Origin: Spirochaetaceae bacterium
GTDB taxonomy: Bacteria; Spirochaetota; Spirochaetia; SZUA-6; Bin103
DNA length: 10,601 bases
Direction: 5' to 3'
Assembly (NCBI GenBank): GCA_026710565.1
Contig: JAPOQV010000222.1
Location: 1-10,601 of the forward strand
Under the pieces are notes generated by a model. That model did not search any database. It was given only the letters and a program-made list of their open reading frames with translations, and was not told where the DNA came from. Both the position numbers and the translations under genes were made by a program. Positions within the stretch are counted from its first letter, which is position 1. Every line of letters begins with the position of its first letter. This document shows, in pieces, positions 1-6,991 of this stretch.

Positions 1-3000
1 CGTGCCGCGCACGCCCGCGGCGCCCGCCAGCAGGTTGATGCGGGTCTCCAGCGGCTCCCCATCGGCCGGCTCCAGCCGCAGTCCACCGAGGCCGTAGCCG
101 GCGGCCAGCCACAGCGACAGCCGCTCCGGCACCACCTCGAAGCCGACGTAGGGCCAGGCGCCGGTCAGCGAGCTGGTCACCGTGCCTCCGCTGGTCATCG
201 GCTGCCCGTAGCTGCCCCTGCCCGAGCTGTGCGACAGCGCCAGCCCGGCCATCCAGGGACCGGTCGCGTAATCCGCGCCCAGCGTCCCGGTGGCGACCTC
301 GCCGTCGACCGCGAGATCTCCGTCCCGGCCGGCAAGGTGCCCGTAGGCGCCCTGCCCCCAGACGGTCAACGCGGCACCGCCGTCCTCGCTCGCCGCCGTC
401 GCCACCTGGAACTCGCTGCCCGCAAGCAGCTCCTGCCGGCTCATGGTCCGCGCCTGCGGGTCCCGGGTGCCGTCGTCGATCCAGGCCGCCAGCGCGGCGA
501 TCCCCTGCTCGTCGGCAACGCGATCCGCGCCCGCGGCCGTCAGCTCATTGCCCGCGACCGCAGCTCGGGTCGCCGGGGGCCGCGCGCTGCGCAGCCGCTG
601 ATCGACCACGCCCAGCGTGTGCTCCCACGCCGTGCGTCCGAAGCGGCTCAGCCACGCCCTCGGCATCGGGTCGCTGTTGGCGATCGTGCCGGTCGCCTCC
701 GCGTCCGCCAGCCCCGCGCCGGCGGCGTCGCTCAGGTGCAGCGCGAACGTCTCTTCGCCCTCGTCATGCGCGTCGTCGAGCACCGTCACCTCGACGGTGT
801 GCTCCGTCTCTCCGGCCACGAAGGTGAGCGTCCCGGAGGATGCCACGTAGTCCTGGCCCGCCGTGGCGGTTCCGTCGGCCGTGGCCCAATCCACGGTCAC
901 CGGCTCGCCGGCGGCGGCGCTGAGGGTTACCTGGAAGGAGATGGTCTCGTCCACGCCTTCGGTCGCGCGCGCGTCCTGCACCGCGATCGTCAGCGGCGCC
1001 TCGCCGGCTTGTGCCTCGGATGCAATGGTGTCCTCGTCATCCGGGCAGGGCGTGGCTTCCAGCGTCTCGCTGTCGGCGATGCTCACGCACACCGACGCGA
1101 CCTCGCCCACCCGGTAGCCGTCTCCCGGCTGCAGCGTGACCGTCAGCGGTCCGTGATCGGCGAGGTCGTGCCACAGATGCACCCGGTACTCCCGATATCC
1201 GCCGAGGCCGTGATCGACCGTGAACACTCCCGGCACGACTCCGAACTGCGAGCTGGCCGGCAGTACGGTGCCGCCCGTTCGCCAGCCGTATTCCAGACCG
1301 ACCACGATCCCACTGGAGTACCCGTGCCACTGGTAGGAGTTGCGCAGCTCCGAAACCACGATGTGGATCAGCGCATGCCGGCCTTCGATGGCGGGATCGT
1401 CGGCGGCGAGCGCAAGCGTCACGACCGGCTCACTACCCTCCTGGTGGATCCCGGTGCTTCCGTAGCCGGGCTCCGACCACCGGGAGAACGCGCGAGCCCC
1501 GCCGTCGCCGTGGACCCACCGGACTCGCGCCTCGTACCCGGTGTCCTGCTCCAGGAACAGGATCGGGACGTGCGTTGCAGAGCCGGCGGACAGCGGCTCC
1601 CCCCAGGACTCCGTGCCGCGCACCCGGAATTGCACCTCGTAGCCACTCGGTGATGCGTCCTCGGGAGGCTGCCAGCTCACGATCAGGTTGCCCGCAGTGG
1701 CAGGCACCGCGGCCACCACCGGTGCGGAGGGCTCGTCCATGGACTGCGCCGCGACCAGAAGCTGCGCCTCGATGGTGTCCGCGCCGCCGGAGAACACCGC
1801 GTTCACGGGGTTGCTCAGGGTGACGGCGAAGGTGCGTTCGGGATCGCCGATCGCATCGGCGCCCACCGGCGCGGTGACCGTGGCGGCCGTCTCCCCGGCC
1901 GCGATGATGATGGTGCCGGCAGCCACGCAGCCGTCGCCCGGCACCGCGGCGCTGTCGCTGATGCACCAGTCCACGGTGACGTCGAGCCCGCTCGGCCCGT
2001 TCAGGCTCACCGTGAAGCCGACGCTGCCCGGCTCGCCGCCGGCGTCGACGTCGATGATGCTCACGAACGGATCCAAATCGTCGTCCCTGATCGTCACGGT
2101 CGCCCGGATGGAGCTTTGCCCGGGCGGCGTGATGCCGGGAATCGACTCGTAGAGCTCGTAGGTACCGCCGACGTTGACGTCCGCGAAGGAGTCGGGCTGC
2201 AACTCCAGGGTCACGGTTCCGTCCTCGCGCCGCATGGCGTCATCGACGGTGGGAATCTCGACGGCGTACTCGTGCACGGTCAGATTGAAGGCATCCCGTT
2301 CCCTGTAGCCGGTATACTCGTCGGCTACAGAGGATCCGTCGCGGGTCACGTCATACCCGATCCGTGTCTTGACCGCCGGATCGCCCGGCTGGGCGTTATC
2401 GAACAGGCCCGGATGATCCCAGTGGCGGGTGATCACGAAGCGGACCGTCTCGCCCTCGCTCACCTGGTCCCGTGCCGCGGCGACGGTGACCGTCGGGTTC
2501 GCGTTGCGCACGTTCAGGCGCAGCGCGTTCGGCGTGCCGACGGTGTAGCGCGGGCAGAAGCTGAAGTCGCGTTCGGAGCAGGCGAAGTAGTGGAACAGGC
2601 CGCCATCGTCATGCTGCACCCGGCCGTCGACCCAGCGGCTTTCGATGTCGCTGCTGGACAGCAGGACAGCGCGAATCTCGCCGCCCGCGGGTCCGGAATA
2701 GGACTGATCCTCCCCGACGAGAAAGTCGTGCTCCCGGTCGCATGGCGTGAACACGAAGCCGGATACGTTGTAGGACGGGATCGCGGGATGGTTGAAGTCG
2801 TGTGCGTGGTCGACCAGCGGGAGAAAGGAACGATGATGCGAATAGTCGTACCCTCCCGAGCACCGGGTCTCGAAGCGAACCTTGTTGCCTTCCAGGATAT
2901 CGCCTACCCAGGTGTCTTCTTCGAGCGTCAGTCCGGCCGGCGACACCGCATGGAAGGTCACCTCCGGAATGTCGTCGTCGCGTACGCGGACCGCCGCCGT

Positions 3001-3480
3001 GCCGGGGTAGCCGATGGTATAGCCGCGGGAGCGGACGATCGTCACGCGGATTTCTCCGTCCCCCTCGTTGCGCCTGTCGGACTCCGTCGGGAGGCGCAGG
3101 GTGCGGGTCGTCACTCCCGGCTGGAACGGGACCTCGATGTCCTCCAACCGCTCTGTGAGCGTGCCCATGATCTTCTGGTGCCCGGAGATGCGCATGCGGA
3201 CCGGTTGGCACGGTCCGGGCGCCCCGCGTCTGGTGATCGTGAAGACGGCATCCTTACCCTCGGTAACCGCATGCTCCTCGGCGGCGACGATGAAGGACGA
3301 TGACCCGGGCAGGTGGATGGGCGGGGCAGGGCAGTTCGGCGACACGTTCGCCTGCGGGTAAGCGCCCACGCAGGTTATGAGTCCCGCGCTGACGACTACG
3401 CTTATCCTGAGCGGCAGCGCCAGCGAAAGCCCGACACTCTGCCGTCGATGATCGTTGGGTCCGTCTTGCATGGTAGCCAT
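1..3480 (-). CDS. Large secreted Calx-beta/Fn3 protein with autotransporter-like barrel (3' end missing)
   Basis: An uninterrupted minus-strand frame of ~1160 codons runs off the left edge without a stop. ATG at 3480 is chosen because an in-frame TAG lies at 3501-3499; ATG 3471 is an alternative, and no strong ribosome site is seen. Residues ~14-45 look like a signal peptide (arginines, then a hydrophobic run). Calx-beta-like segments cover ~65-170, ~328-468 and ~475-575, the first two closing on R-D-D-D. A fibronectin-III-like domain is at ~582-675 (SWQPPEDASPSGYEV). The cleanest Calx-beta is ~828-933 (VDWATADGTATAGQDY, DEGEETF). A linker with PRAWLSRFGRTAWEH at ~939 follows. From ~1035 alternating strands (LTVWGQGAYGHL) resemble an autotransporter beta-domain. 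Known members of this architecture are surface-exposed and adhesin-like; the partner is unknown. It is divergent from a LytTR regulator. The domain calls are firm as beta-rich secreted modules; the barrel is inferred from its beginning only. Confidence 0.88.
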   Translation of the reverse strand, partial: MATMQDGPNDHRRQSVGLSLALPLRISVVVSAGLITCVGAYPQANVSPNCPAPPIHLPGSSSFIVAAEEHAVTEGKDAVFTITRRGAPGPCQPVRMRISGHQKIMGTLTERLEDIEVPFQPGVTTRTLRLPTESDRRNEGDGEIRVTIVRSRGYTIGYPGTAAVRVRDDDIPEVTFHAVSPAGLTLEEDTWVGDILEGNKVRFETRCSGGYDYSHHRSFLPLVDHAHDFNHPAIPSYNVSGFVFTPCDREHDFLVGEDQSYSGPAGGEIRAVLLSSSDIESRWVDGRVQHDDGGLFHYFACSERDFSFCPRYTVGTPNALRLNVRNANPTVTVAAARDQVSEGETVRFVITRHWDHPGLFDNAQPGDPAVKTRIGYDVTRDGSSVADEYTGYRERDAFNLTVHEYAVEIPTVDDAMRREDGTVTLELQPDSFADVNVGGTYELYESIPGITPPGQSSIRATVTIRDDDLDPFVSIIDVDAGGEPGSVGFTVSLNGPSGLDVTVDWCISDSAAVPGDGCVAAGTIIIAAGETAATVTAPVGADAIGDPERTFAVTLSNPVNAVFSGGADTIEAQLLVAAQSMDEPSAPVVAAVPATAGNLIVSWQPPEDASPSGYEVQFRVRGTESWGEPLSAGSATHVPILFLEQDTGYEARVRWVHGDGGARAFSRWSEPGYGSTGIHQEGSEPVVTLALAADDPAIEGRHALIHIVVSELRNSYQWHGYSSGIVVGLEYGWRTGGTVLPASSQFGVVPGVFTVDHGLGGYREYRVHLWHDLADHGPLTVTLQPGDGYRVGEVASVCVSIADSETLEATPCPDDEDTIASEAQAGEAPLTIAVQDARATEGVDETISFQVTLSAAAGEPVTVDWATADGTATAGQDYVASSGTLTFVAGETEHTVEVTVLDDAHDEGEETFALHLSDAAGAGLADAEATGTIANSDPMPRAWLSRFGRTAWEHTLGVVDQRLRSARPPATRAAVAGNELTAAGADRVADEQGIAALAAWIDDGTRDPQARTMSRQELLAGSEFQVATAASEDGGAALTVWGQGAYGHLAGRDGDLAVDGEVATGTLGADYATGPWMAGLALSHSSGRGSYGQPMTSGGTVTSSLTGAWPYVGFEVVPERLSLWLAAGYGLGGLRLEPADGEPLETRINLLAGAAGVRGT
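2303..2330. repeat. 9-bp inverted repeat inside the Calx-beta gene
   Basis: CTGTAGCCG at 2303-2311 is mirrored by CGGCTACAG at 2322-2330 with a ten-base spacer. It lies inside coding sequence (around residues 384-393, V-A-D-E-Y-T-G-Y) and has no adjacent T-run, so a terminator role is unlikely. It may be coincidental given codon constraints. Confidence 0.4.
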
Positions 3481-3483
3481 GCA
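3467..3483 (-). repeat. Perfect 7-bp inverted repeat over the start codons of the Calx-beta gene
   Basis: TGCATGG and CCATGCA flank a three-base spacer (TAG). Both candidate ATG codons (3480 and 3471) lie within the arms. In mRNA this could form a short hairpin over the start site; in DNA it could be a small operator. The symmetry is directly visible; any function is inferred. Confidence 0.45.
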
Positions 3484-3715
3484 CAATCCGTACGGGCACT
3501 ACATGGGTGACTTCCATGGGTCCCTTCGCGGATGGCACGGAACTGCGTGAAAGACCGCGATAGTTCGCCAGCGCAGGGGTCGGGATCAGCCATGGACAGA
3601 CGCCCGCACTCGCCACTGGCACACACGAACGACCGATCTCCGCATGATAACGCGTTCTCCATTTCGCTATTCGTGACCCCTATGGTAATGGCTACATCCA
3701 ATGCCACCGCCGGTG

Positions 3716-3745
3716 TTTCACAGGGGATTACCGGGAATTCACAGG
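3716..3745. promoter_or_regulatory. Candidate LytTR-type operator: two 9-bp direct repeats 21 bp apart
   Basis: TTCACAGG occurs at 3717-3724 and again at 3738-3745, so the copies start exactly 21 bp (two helical turns) apart. Read on the minus strand as 9-mers they are CCTGTGAAA and CCTGTGAAT with a 12-bp gap. LytTR regulators such as AgrA bind 9-bp direct repeats separated by 12 bp, with sequences like ACAGTTAAG; five of nine positions of the first copy agree with it. A looser TTCACGCT follows at 3751. The repeats lie ~60 bp upstream of the predicted promoter of the LytTR gene. The repeat and spacing are seen; binding is inferred. Confidence 0.5.
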
Positions 3746-3805
3746 CGTCATTCACGCTCTCGTGCACGCGCTTCCTGATACCGAGTTCGCACTACACGCC
3801 TCAAT

Positions 3806-3835
3806 TTGCTGTTCAGGAACGGGCGTTCATATACT
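3806..3835 (+). promoter_or_regulatory. Sigma70-like promoter for the LytTR regulator
   Basis: A -10 box TATACT (3830-3835, five of six to TATAAT) lies 18 bases downstream of TTGCTG (3806-3811, only three of six to TTGACA). Transcription would begin near 3842, giving a leader of ~43 bases before the GTG at 3885. If real, it rules out the upstream in-frame ATG at 3762 as the start. The weak -35 is what one would expect of an activator-dependent promoter, but that is inference. Confidence 0.45.
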
Positions 3836-3884
3836 CCCGACAGCGATGATTCGGCATGGATTGACGAACGACAGGAGCAAGGCC

Positions 3885-4952
3885 GTGGAAGATGAAATGA
3901 GCCCTTCGACACCGGAACAGACACCGGAACAGAGTGGCTCCGGGACGCTCGCGACGTTCCTGGATGGCACCGACCGGCCGGACGCGATGCAATACGCGTA
4001 CCGGGAAATGCTGACGCCCCGCATGATCCGGGTGGTGCTGGCCGCGCTCACCGCGGTCGTCGGCGTATTCACCATCATCGGCCCCCTCAGCACCTACGAG
4101 ACGCTGCCCCCGTTCCGGCGACTGGAGTACTGGTCGCTGTGGTACTTCGTCGCGTGGCCCGTATGCTTTCTGGTAGCCGTGGTGACGCTGTATTGGCTGA
4201 GGGACCGAACGCCGCGCACCGCTTCGCTCGGTCTGGCGGGCGCCACGCTGATCGCGGCCGTGCCGGCGACGGGCATCGTGTGCACGATCGAGGACGTGAT
4301 GCGACCGGAGTGCATGGCCGGTCTGTTGATGATATACATCCGGGTTGTTGCCGTGACGATGCCCTTCACGCTGCTGCTCCACTTCATCGTCCTGCAGCGC
4401 GTCAAGCTGAACGGTGCGGCTCCGGCAGAAACGACCGGGCAGGACCGGCATCCGCGCGCGACCGGCAACGGTGAGCTCGTCCACCCCCGCATGGATGACG
4501 GCGTCCGGAAACCGGCCGGCGACGCCGGAGCCGAGGCGCCTGCCGCGTCCGGGTCGAGCCATCGGGTGGCGGAGCGCGTCTCGAACCCGATGGCGGGCAG
4601 CCCGGCGACACCCCTGACGCGGCCACGATCGGTGTTCGACCGGCTGCCGCGCAAGCTCGGCACCGACCTCATCTACCTCAAGGTCGAGGATCACTACGTC
4701 GAGGCGCACACCCCTGCCGGCTCGGGTCTCATCCTGATGAGATTCGCGGATGCGGTCGCCGAGCTCAGTGCCCACGGCCTGCAGGTGCACCGTTCGTACT
4801 GGGTCGCCAGGCGCTACATGAAGCGCGTGATGCCGAAGGACGGGCGCACGTTCCTGCGCCTGACCACCGGCCAGGACATTCCGGTGAGCCGCACCTATCT
4901 CCACGCCGTACGCGCCGCGCTCGGCGACGCCGCTTCCATGAGGCCTACCTGA
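3885..4952 (+). CDS. Membrane-anchored LytTR-domain transcriptional regulator
   Basis: A 355-residue protein. GTG 3885 is preferred because AGGAG at 3873-3877 sits seven bases upstream and a promoter lies just before it; in-frame ATGs at 3762, 3846 and 3897 are alternatives without such a site. Four hydrophobic segments are visible near residues 47-67, 82-103, 113-133 and 145-170. A polar, alanine/proline-rich linker follows to ~255. The C-terminal ~95 residues are a LytTR DNA-binding domain: DLIYLKVEDHYVEAHT, then RFADAVAEL, VHRSYWVARR and a closing VSRTYLHAVRAAL, all typical of the fold. There is no receiver domain, so it would sense through the membrane part or be controlled by a partner. 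Members with this layout are known as membrane-bound LytTR proteins. It is divergent from the Calx-beta surface gene and its stop overlaps the convergent adaptor remnant by eight bases. The LytTR call is firm; the signal is unknown. Confidence 0.88.
   Translation: MEDEMSPSTPEQTPEQSGSGTLATFLDGTDRPDAMQYAYREMLTPRMIRVVLAALTAVVGVFTIIGPLSTYETLPPFRRLEYWSLWYFVAWPVCFLVAVVTLYWLRDRTPRTASLGLAGATLIAAVPATGIVCTIEDVMRPECMAGLLMIYIRVVAVTMPFTLLLHFIVLQRVKLNGAAPAETTGQDRHPRATGNGELVHPRMDDGVRKPAGDAGAEAPAASGSSHRVAERVSNPMAGSPATPLTRPRSVFDRLPRKLGTDLIYLKVEDHYVEAHTPAGSGLILMRFADAVAELSAHGLQVHRSYWVARRYMKRVMPKDGRTFLRLTTGQDIPVSRTYLHAVRAALGDAASMRPT
3909..3932 (+). repeat. 12-bp tandem duplication in the LytTR gene
   Basis: ACACCGGAACAG occurs twice head to tail, encoding a T-P-E-Q repeat in the disordered N-terminal tail before the first membrane segment. 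It preserves frame and looks like a recent slippage event. Confidence 0.7.
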
Positions 4953-5400
4953 CGATGACCTGCTCTCCGGCGTCCAGGCCGCGCACGATCTCCGCCTCGC
5001 TCGCCGTCACCAGCCCGACCTCGACCGCCCGTTCCTGCTTCTCGCCGCCGTGCAGCACGTACACGTAGTCGGCATCCAGGTAGCTGCGCACCAGGTTGCG
5101 CGGGATGACCACCACGTCCTCGCGGCGCTCCTCGGTCAGCGCCACCCGGACGGACTGGCCGATGGAGAGCTCCGGCCGCGGTTCGAGCATCCGGATGCGG
5201 ATCCGGTCACGCGCCGCGGGTTCCTGCGTCAGGCGCGCCGGCGGCAGCGACGAGGGAGGTTCGATCACACGGCCTCGATGCCGGGTCCGTTCGGCGCCGA
5301 AGGTCAGAACTACCACTACGCCGAGCTCGAAGCGATCGGCCTCGGCGCCGCGGTACTCGACGACCAGCTCGGCGGGGTCGGCCAGCCGCACCACCGTCAC
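4945..5400 (-). pseudogene. C-terminal fragment of a HlyD/MacA-like efflux periplasmic adaptor
   Basis: From GTG 5400 the frame encodes 151 residues ending EQVIVR. Similarity of pattern begins a little upstream, near 5425, with PGDHLDPF, where no start codon fits. VVRLADPAELVVEY corresponds to the end of the lipoyl-like/beta-barrel part of membrane-fusion proteins; VIPRNLVRSYLDADYVYVL and the closing VRGLDAGEQVIVR are typical of their membrane-proximal domain. A complete adaptor would need an N-terminal membrane anchor, the first lipoyl half and the helical hairpin, all absent. Those parts appear lost in a deletion that joined this fragment, in another frame, to a permease remnant. Adaptors of this family link inner-membrane pumps to outer-membrane channels. 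No promoter or ribosome site is obvious at 5400. Probably not a working gene; an assembly error is an alternative. Confidence 0.72.
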
Positions 5401-6160
5401 GAACGGATCGAGGTGATCGCCGGGTGCCGCCGGCAGCCGATGCGCCCAGCAGCCGGCTGAACAGCAGGCCGGCGGGCAGGCCGACGAGCAGCCCCGCCGC
5501 CGCCAGCAGCCCCGCCTCGACCAGCGTTCGCTTCGCGAGCTGCCGCGCGTGCGCCCCGCGGCTGGCCAGCGTGGCGAGCTCCGTTCCAGCGGGTGACGGC
5601 CGATCCAGCTCGTACGTGGCGCCGAGACGCAGGTCGAGTTGCGCCACGGCGTGCTCGGTCACGATCGCCTCGTATGGCGCCTCGTATGGCGCCTCGGACA
5701 GAGCGGCGGAGCCGGCGCGGCCGAACAGGCGGCCGCCGGTGATGCGCACGTGGCCGGCGAGTCCGGTCAGCGCCTCCATCTTGATCAGCCGCCGCGCGTC
5801 CGGACGCCCGCGGGGCTCGAAGAACACCGGACCGAGCGTGAGCTGCTCCGTGCGGGCCAGTACCGGCACTCCCAGGTCGCCTGCCAGCCGCTCGATCGCC
5901 GCGTCGACCGCCTGGTACCGGGCGAATCCATCGTCTCCGTGGGCTGGATGAAAGAAGTCGAGCTCCGCGTGGATGCGTCCGGGATACGTCGCCCCCGCGT
6001 GCTGCAGCCCCTCCAGATCGGCGCGCAGCAGCTTCTGCAGCACCCCGCGCGTGTAGATCGGCACGCTGCTCAGCGCGGCGACGCAGAGCACCGCCGCCAG
6101 CAGCAGCAGCGCGCTCAGCGACCGGTTGTGGAGCAGCCGTTTGAGGGCGAGGCGGAACAA
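5207..6160 (-). pseudogene. Internally deleted FtsX/MacB-like ABC transporter permease remnant
   Basis: The frame starts at TTG 6160, eleven codons downstream of an in-frame TGA in the 56-base gap after the DUF4389 gene. Residues 1-~193 look like the start of an FtsX-type permease: LALKRLLHNRSLSALLLL, a first membrane helix at ~17-34 (through SVPIYTRGVL), then a periplasmic segment. At ~194 the text jumps to a pattern seen late in such permeases, LATLASRGAHARQLAKRTLV followed by a hydrophobic glycine/leucine helix (~216-236). The intervening helices are missing. From about residue 241 (near 5440) the frame turns into arginine-rich nonsense antiphase to the adaptor fragment, ending at 5207. 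Intact members have several hundred more residues and four helices, and work with an ABC ATPase, which is absent here. The signs point to at least two deletions and loss of function. Confidence 0.7.
5667..5690 (-). repeat. 12-bp tandem duplication in the permease remnant
   Basis: GCCTCGTATGGC (plus strand) is present twice in tandem with a partial third copy, encoding E-A-P-Y-E-A-P-Y-E-A. The frame is kept. Confidence 0.7.
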
Positions 6161-6216
6161 CCTCTCGGCCTGCCGATCGAATCCCGCGCCCGCAGCGACT
6201 CAGATCATCGGGGACG

Positions 6217-6867
6217 CTAATCGCCCAGCCGGAACGGCGGGTAGCGGTCCGTCGTGAGCAGGAACGCGTAGGCGGTGACGCGGAGCCCCCAGCGCATGAG
6301 CCCCTCCAGGAAGCGGAACATCCACGTCGGCAGCGTGCCCGTGATCAGCACCGCGAACCAGCCGAGCACGGCCACCACGACGCTCGCCGCGCCCAGCACG
6401 CTGAGGATGATGTAGTGCGGGATGGCGAGGAACCACTTGAACAGCGGCAGCACGCGGTTGAGATCGTTCTTCGCGTCCGGATAATCGATATCCACCGTTA
6501 CCGCCTGCCGCTCGTCGGTGGACGGATAGTCGTCCCGCAGCAGGAGCAGGTAGGCGTTGATCCGGGTCGTGAAGCGCGCCACTTCCAGGTTCCAGTCGAA
6601 CCACCAGCGCGGGTACTTCTGGCGAAACAGGATCATCAGTGCCGTGGCCAGGAACAGCCCGACCGCGCCCACCAACGCTTCGGTGCGCCCGAAATCCCAG
6701 CCGTGGTCCGCCTGGCCAAACTGGGAGGATCCGGTCACGAGGGCGCCGATGATCAGGATCGGTATGGCGAGAAGGATCCGCACGAATACCGAGAGCCGGT
6801 TCCTCGGCCCCTCCGGGCGCTCCACCGAGAGGCGCACCGGATACGCCGGGGCAGTGTTGTCAGCCAC
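6217..6867 (-). CDS. DUF4389 family membrane protein
   Basis: A 216-residue protein. GTG 6867 is chosen because a perfect AGGAGG (plus-strand 6876-6881) sits eight bases upstream; an in-frame ATG at 6921 would add 18 uncharacteristic residues. YPVRLSVERPEGPRNRL followed by a hydrophobic helix (FVRILLAIPILIIGALV) and, later, VLPLFKWFLAIPHYIILSVLG are the repeated signatures of DUF4389. I see helices near residues 28-45, 65-82, 135-170, plus shorter hydrophobic stretches. The C-terminus (RWGLRVTAYAFLLTTDRYPP) is also typical. The function of the family is unknown; it is predicted to sit in the inner membrane. It lies 124 bases downstream of the FGE-like/sialidase gene and may be partly read through from it, though it has its own strong ribosome site. 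The family call is firm. Confidence 0.85.
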   Translation of the reverse strand: MADNTAPAYPVRLSVERPEGPRNRLSVFVRILLAIPILIIGALVTGSSQFGQADHGWDFGRTEALVGAVGLFLATALMILFRQKYPRWWFDWNLEVARFTTRINAYLLLLRDDYPSTDERQAVTVDIDYPDAKNDLNRVLPLFKWFLAIPHYIILSVLGAASVVVAVLGWFAVLITGTLPTWMFRFLEGLMRWGLRVTAYAFLLTTDRYPPFRLGD

Positions 6868-6875
6868 TTCGTCAC

Positions 6876-6881
6876 CCTCCT
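6876..6881 (-). promoter_or_regulatory. Ribosome binding site deciding the DUF4389 start
   Basis: AGGAGG on the minus strand, eight bases before GTG 6867. It decides for this GTG over the upstream ATG at 6921. Confidence 0.75.
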
Positions 6882-6901
6882 GGGGCGATCGAGGAGAGTC
6901 C

Positions 6902-6916
6902 GGGTGTGCGACACCC
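6902..6916 (-). repeat. Perfect 6-bp palindrome in the DUF4389 leader
   Basis: GGGTGT and ACACCC flank three bases, ~20 bases upstream of the AGGAGG. It lies in the 124-base gap between the stop of the FGE-like/sialidase gene and the DUF4389 start. There is no following U-run, so it is not a classic terminator; it could be an operator or a leader hairpin. The same gap holds CGTTAC twice, ten bases apart (6940 and 6950). Confidence 0.4.
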
Positions 6917-6991
6917 CTCAACTCGACCGCAACGCCCGACGTTACCGTACGTTACTGCCCGGCGCCAGCGCTCCGCCCGGCTTTCCGGCCG

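Larger units (their letters stand above)
3481..3884. promoter_or_regulatory. Divergent intergenic control region
   Basis: This stretch of ~400 bases separates the minus-strand Calx-beta gene from the plus-strand LytTR regulator and contains no convincing gene. It is visibly richer in A and T than its flanks. Open frames that cross it in both directions have no recognisable domain, no good ribosome site and lose frame into neighbouring genes. It contains a sigma70-like promoter toward the regulator (3806-3835), paired direct repeats (3716-3745) and a CATGGGT repeat at 3502-3508 and 3515-3521 near the Calx-beta start. I could not pick a convincing promoter for the minus-strand gene. Confidence 0.6.

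Noticed and set aside
229..1653. 474-codon plus-strand open frame
   Set aside because: Antisense to the continuous Calx-beta/Fn3/barrel frame; its translation is arginine-, histidine- and glycine-rich without any domain, as expected of a GC-rich shadow.
2116..3303. 395-codon plus-strand open frame
   Set aside because: Antisense shadow of the same surface-protein gene; no recognisable protein pattern.
3402..3767. 121-codon minus-strand open frame across the divergent region
   Set aside because: Overlaps the Calx-beta start and the candidate operator, has no ribosome site and no family pattern.
3762..3884. Longer N-terminus of the LytTR protein from ATG 3762
   Set aside because: It would start upstream of the predicted promoter and lacks a ribosome site, while GTG 3885 has AGGAG at good distance.
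4945..4952. Bidirectional terminator at the convergent gene ends
   Set aside because: The ends overlap by eight bases and no stem with a T-run is visible nearby.
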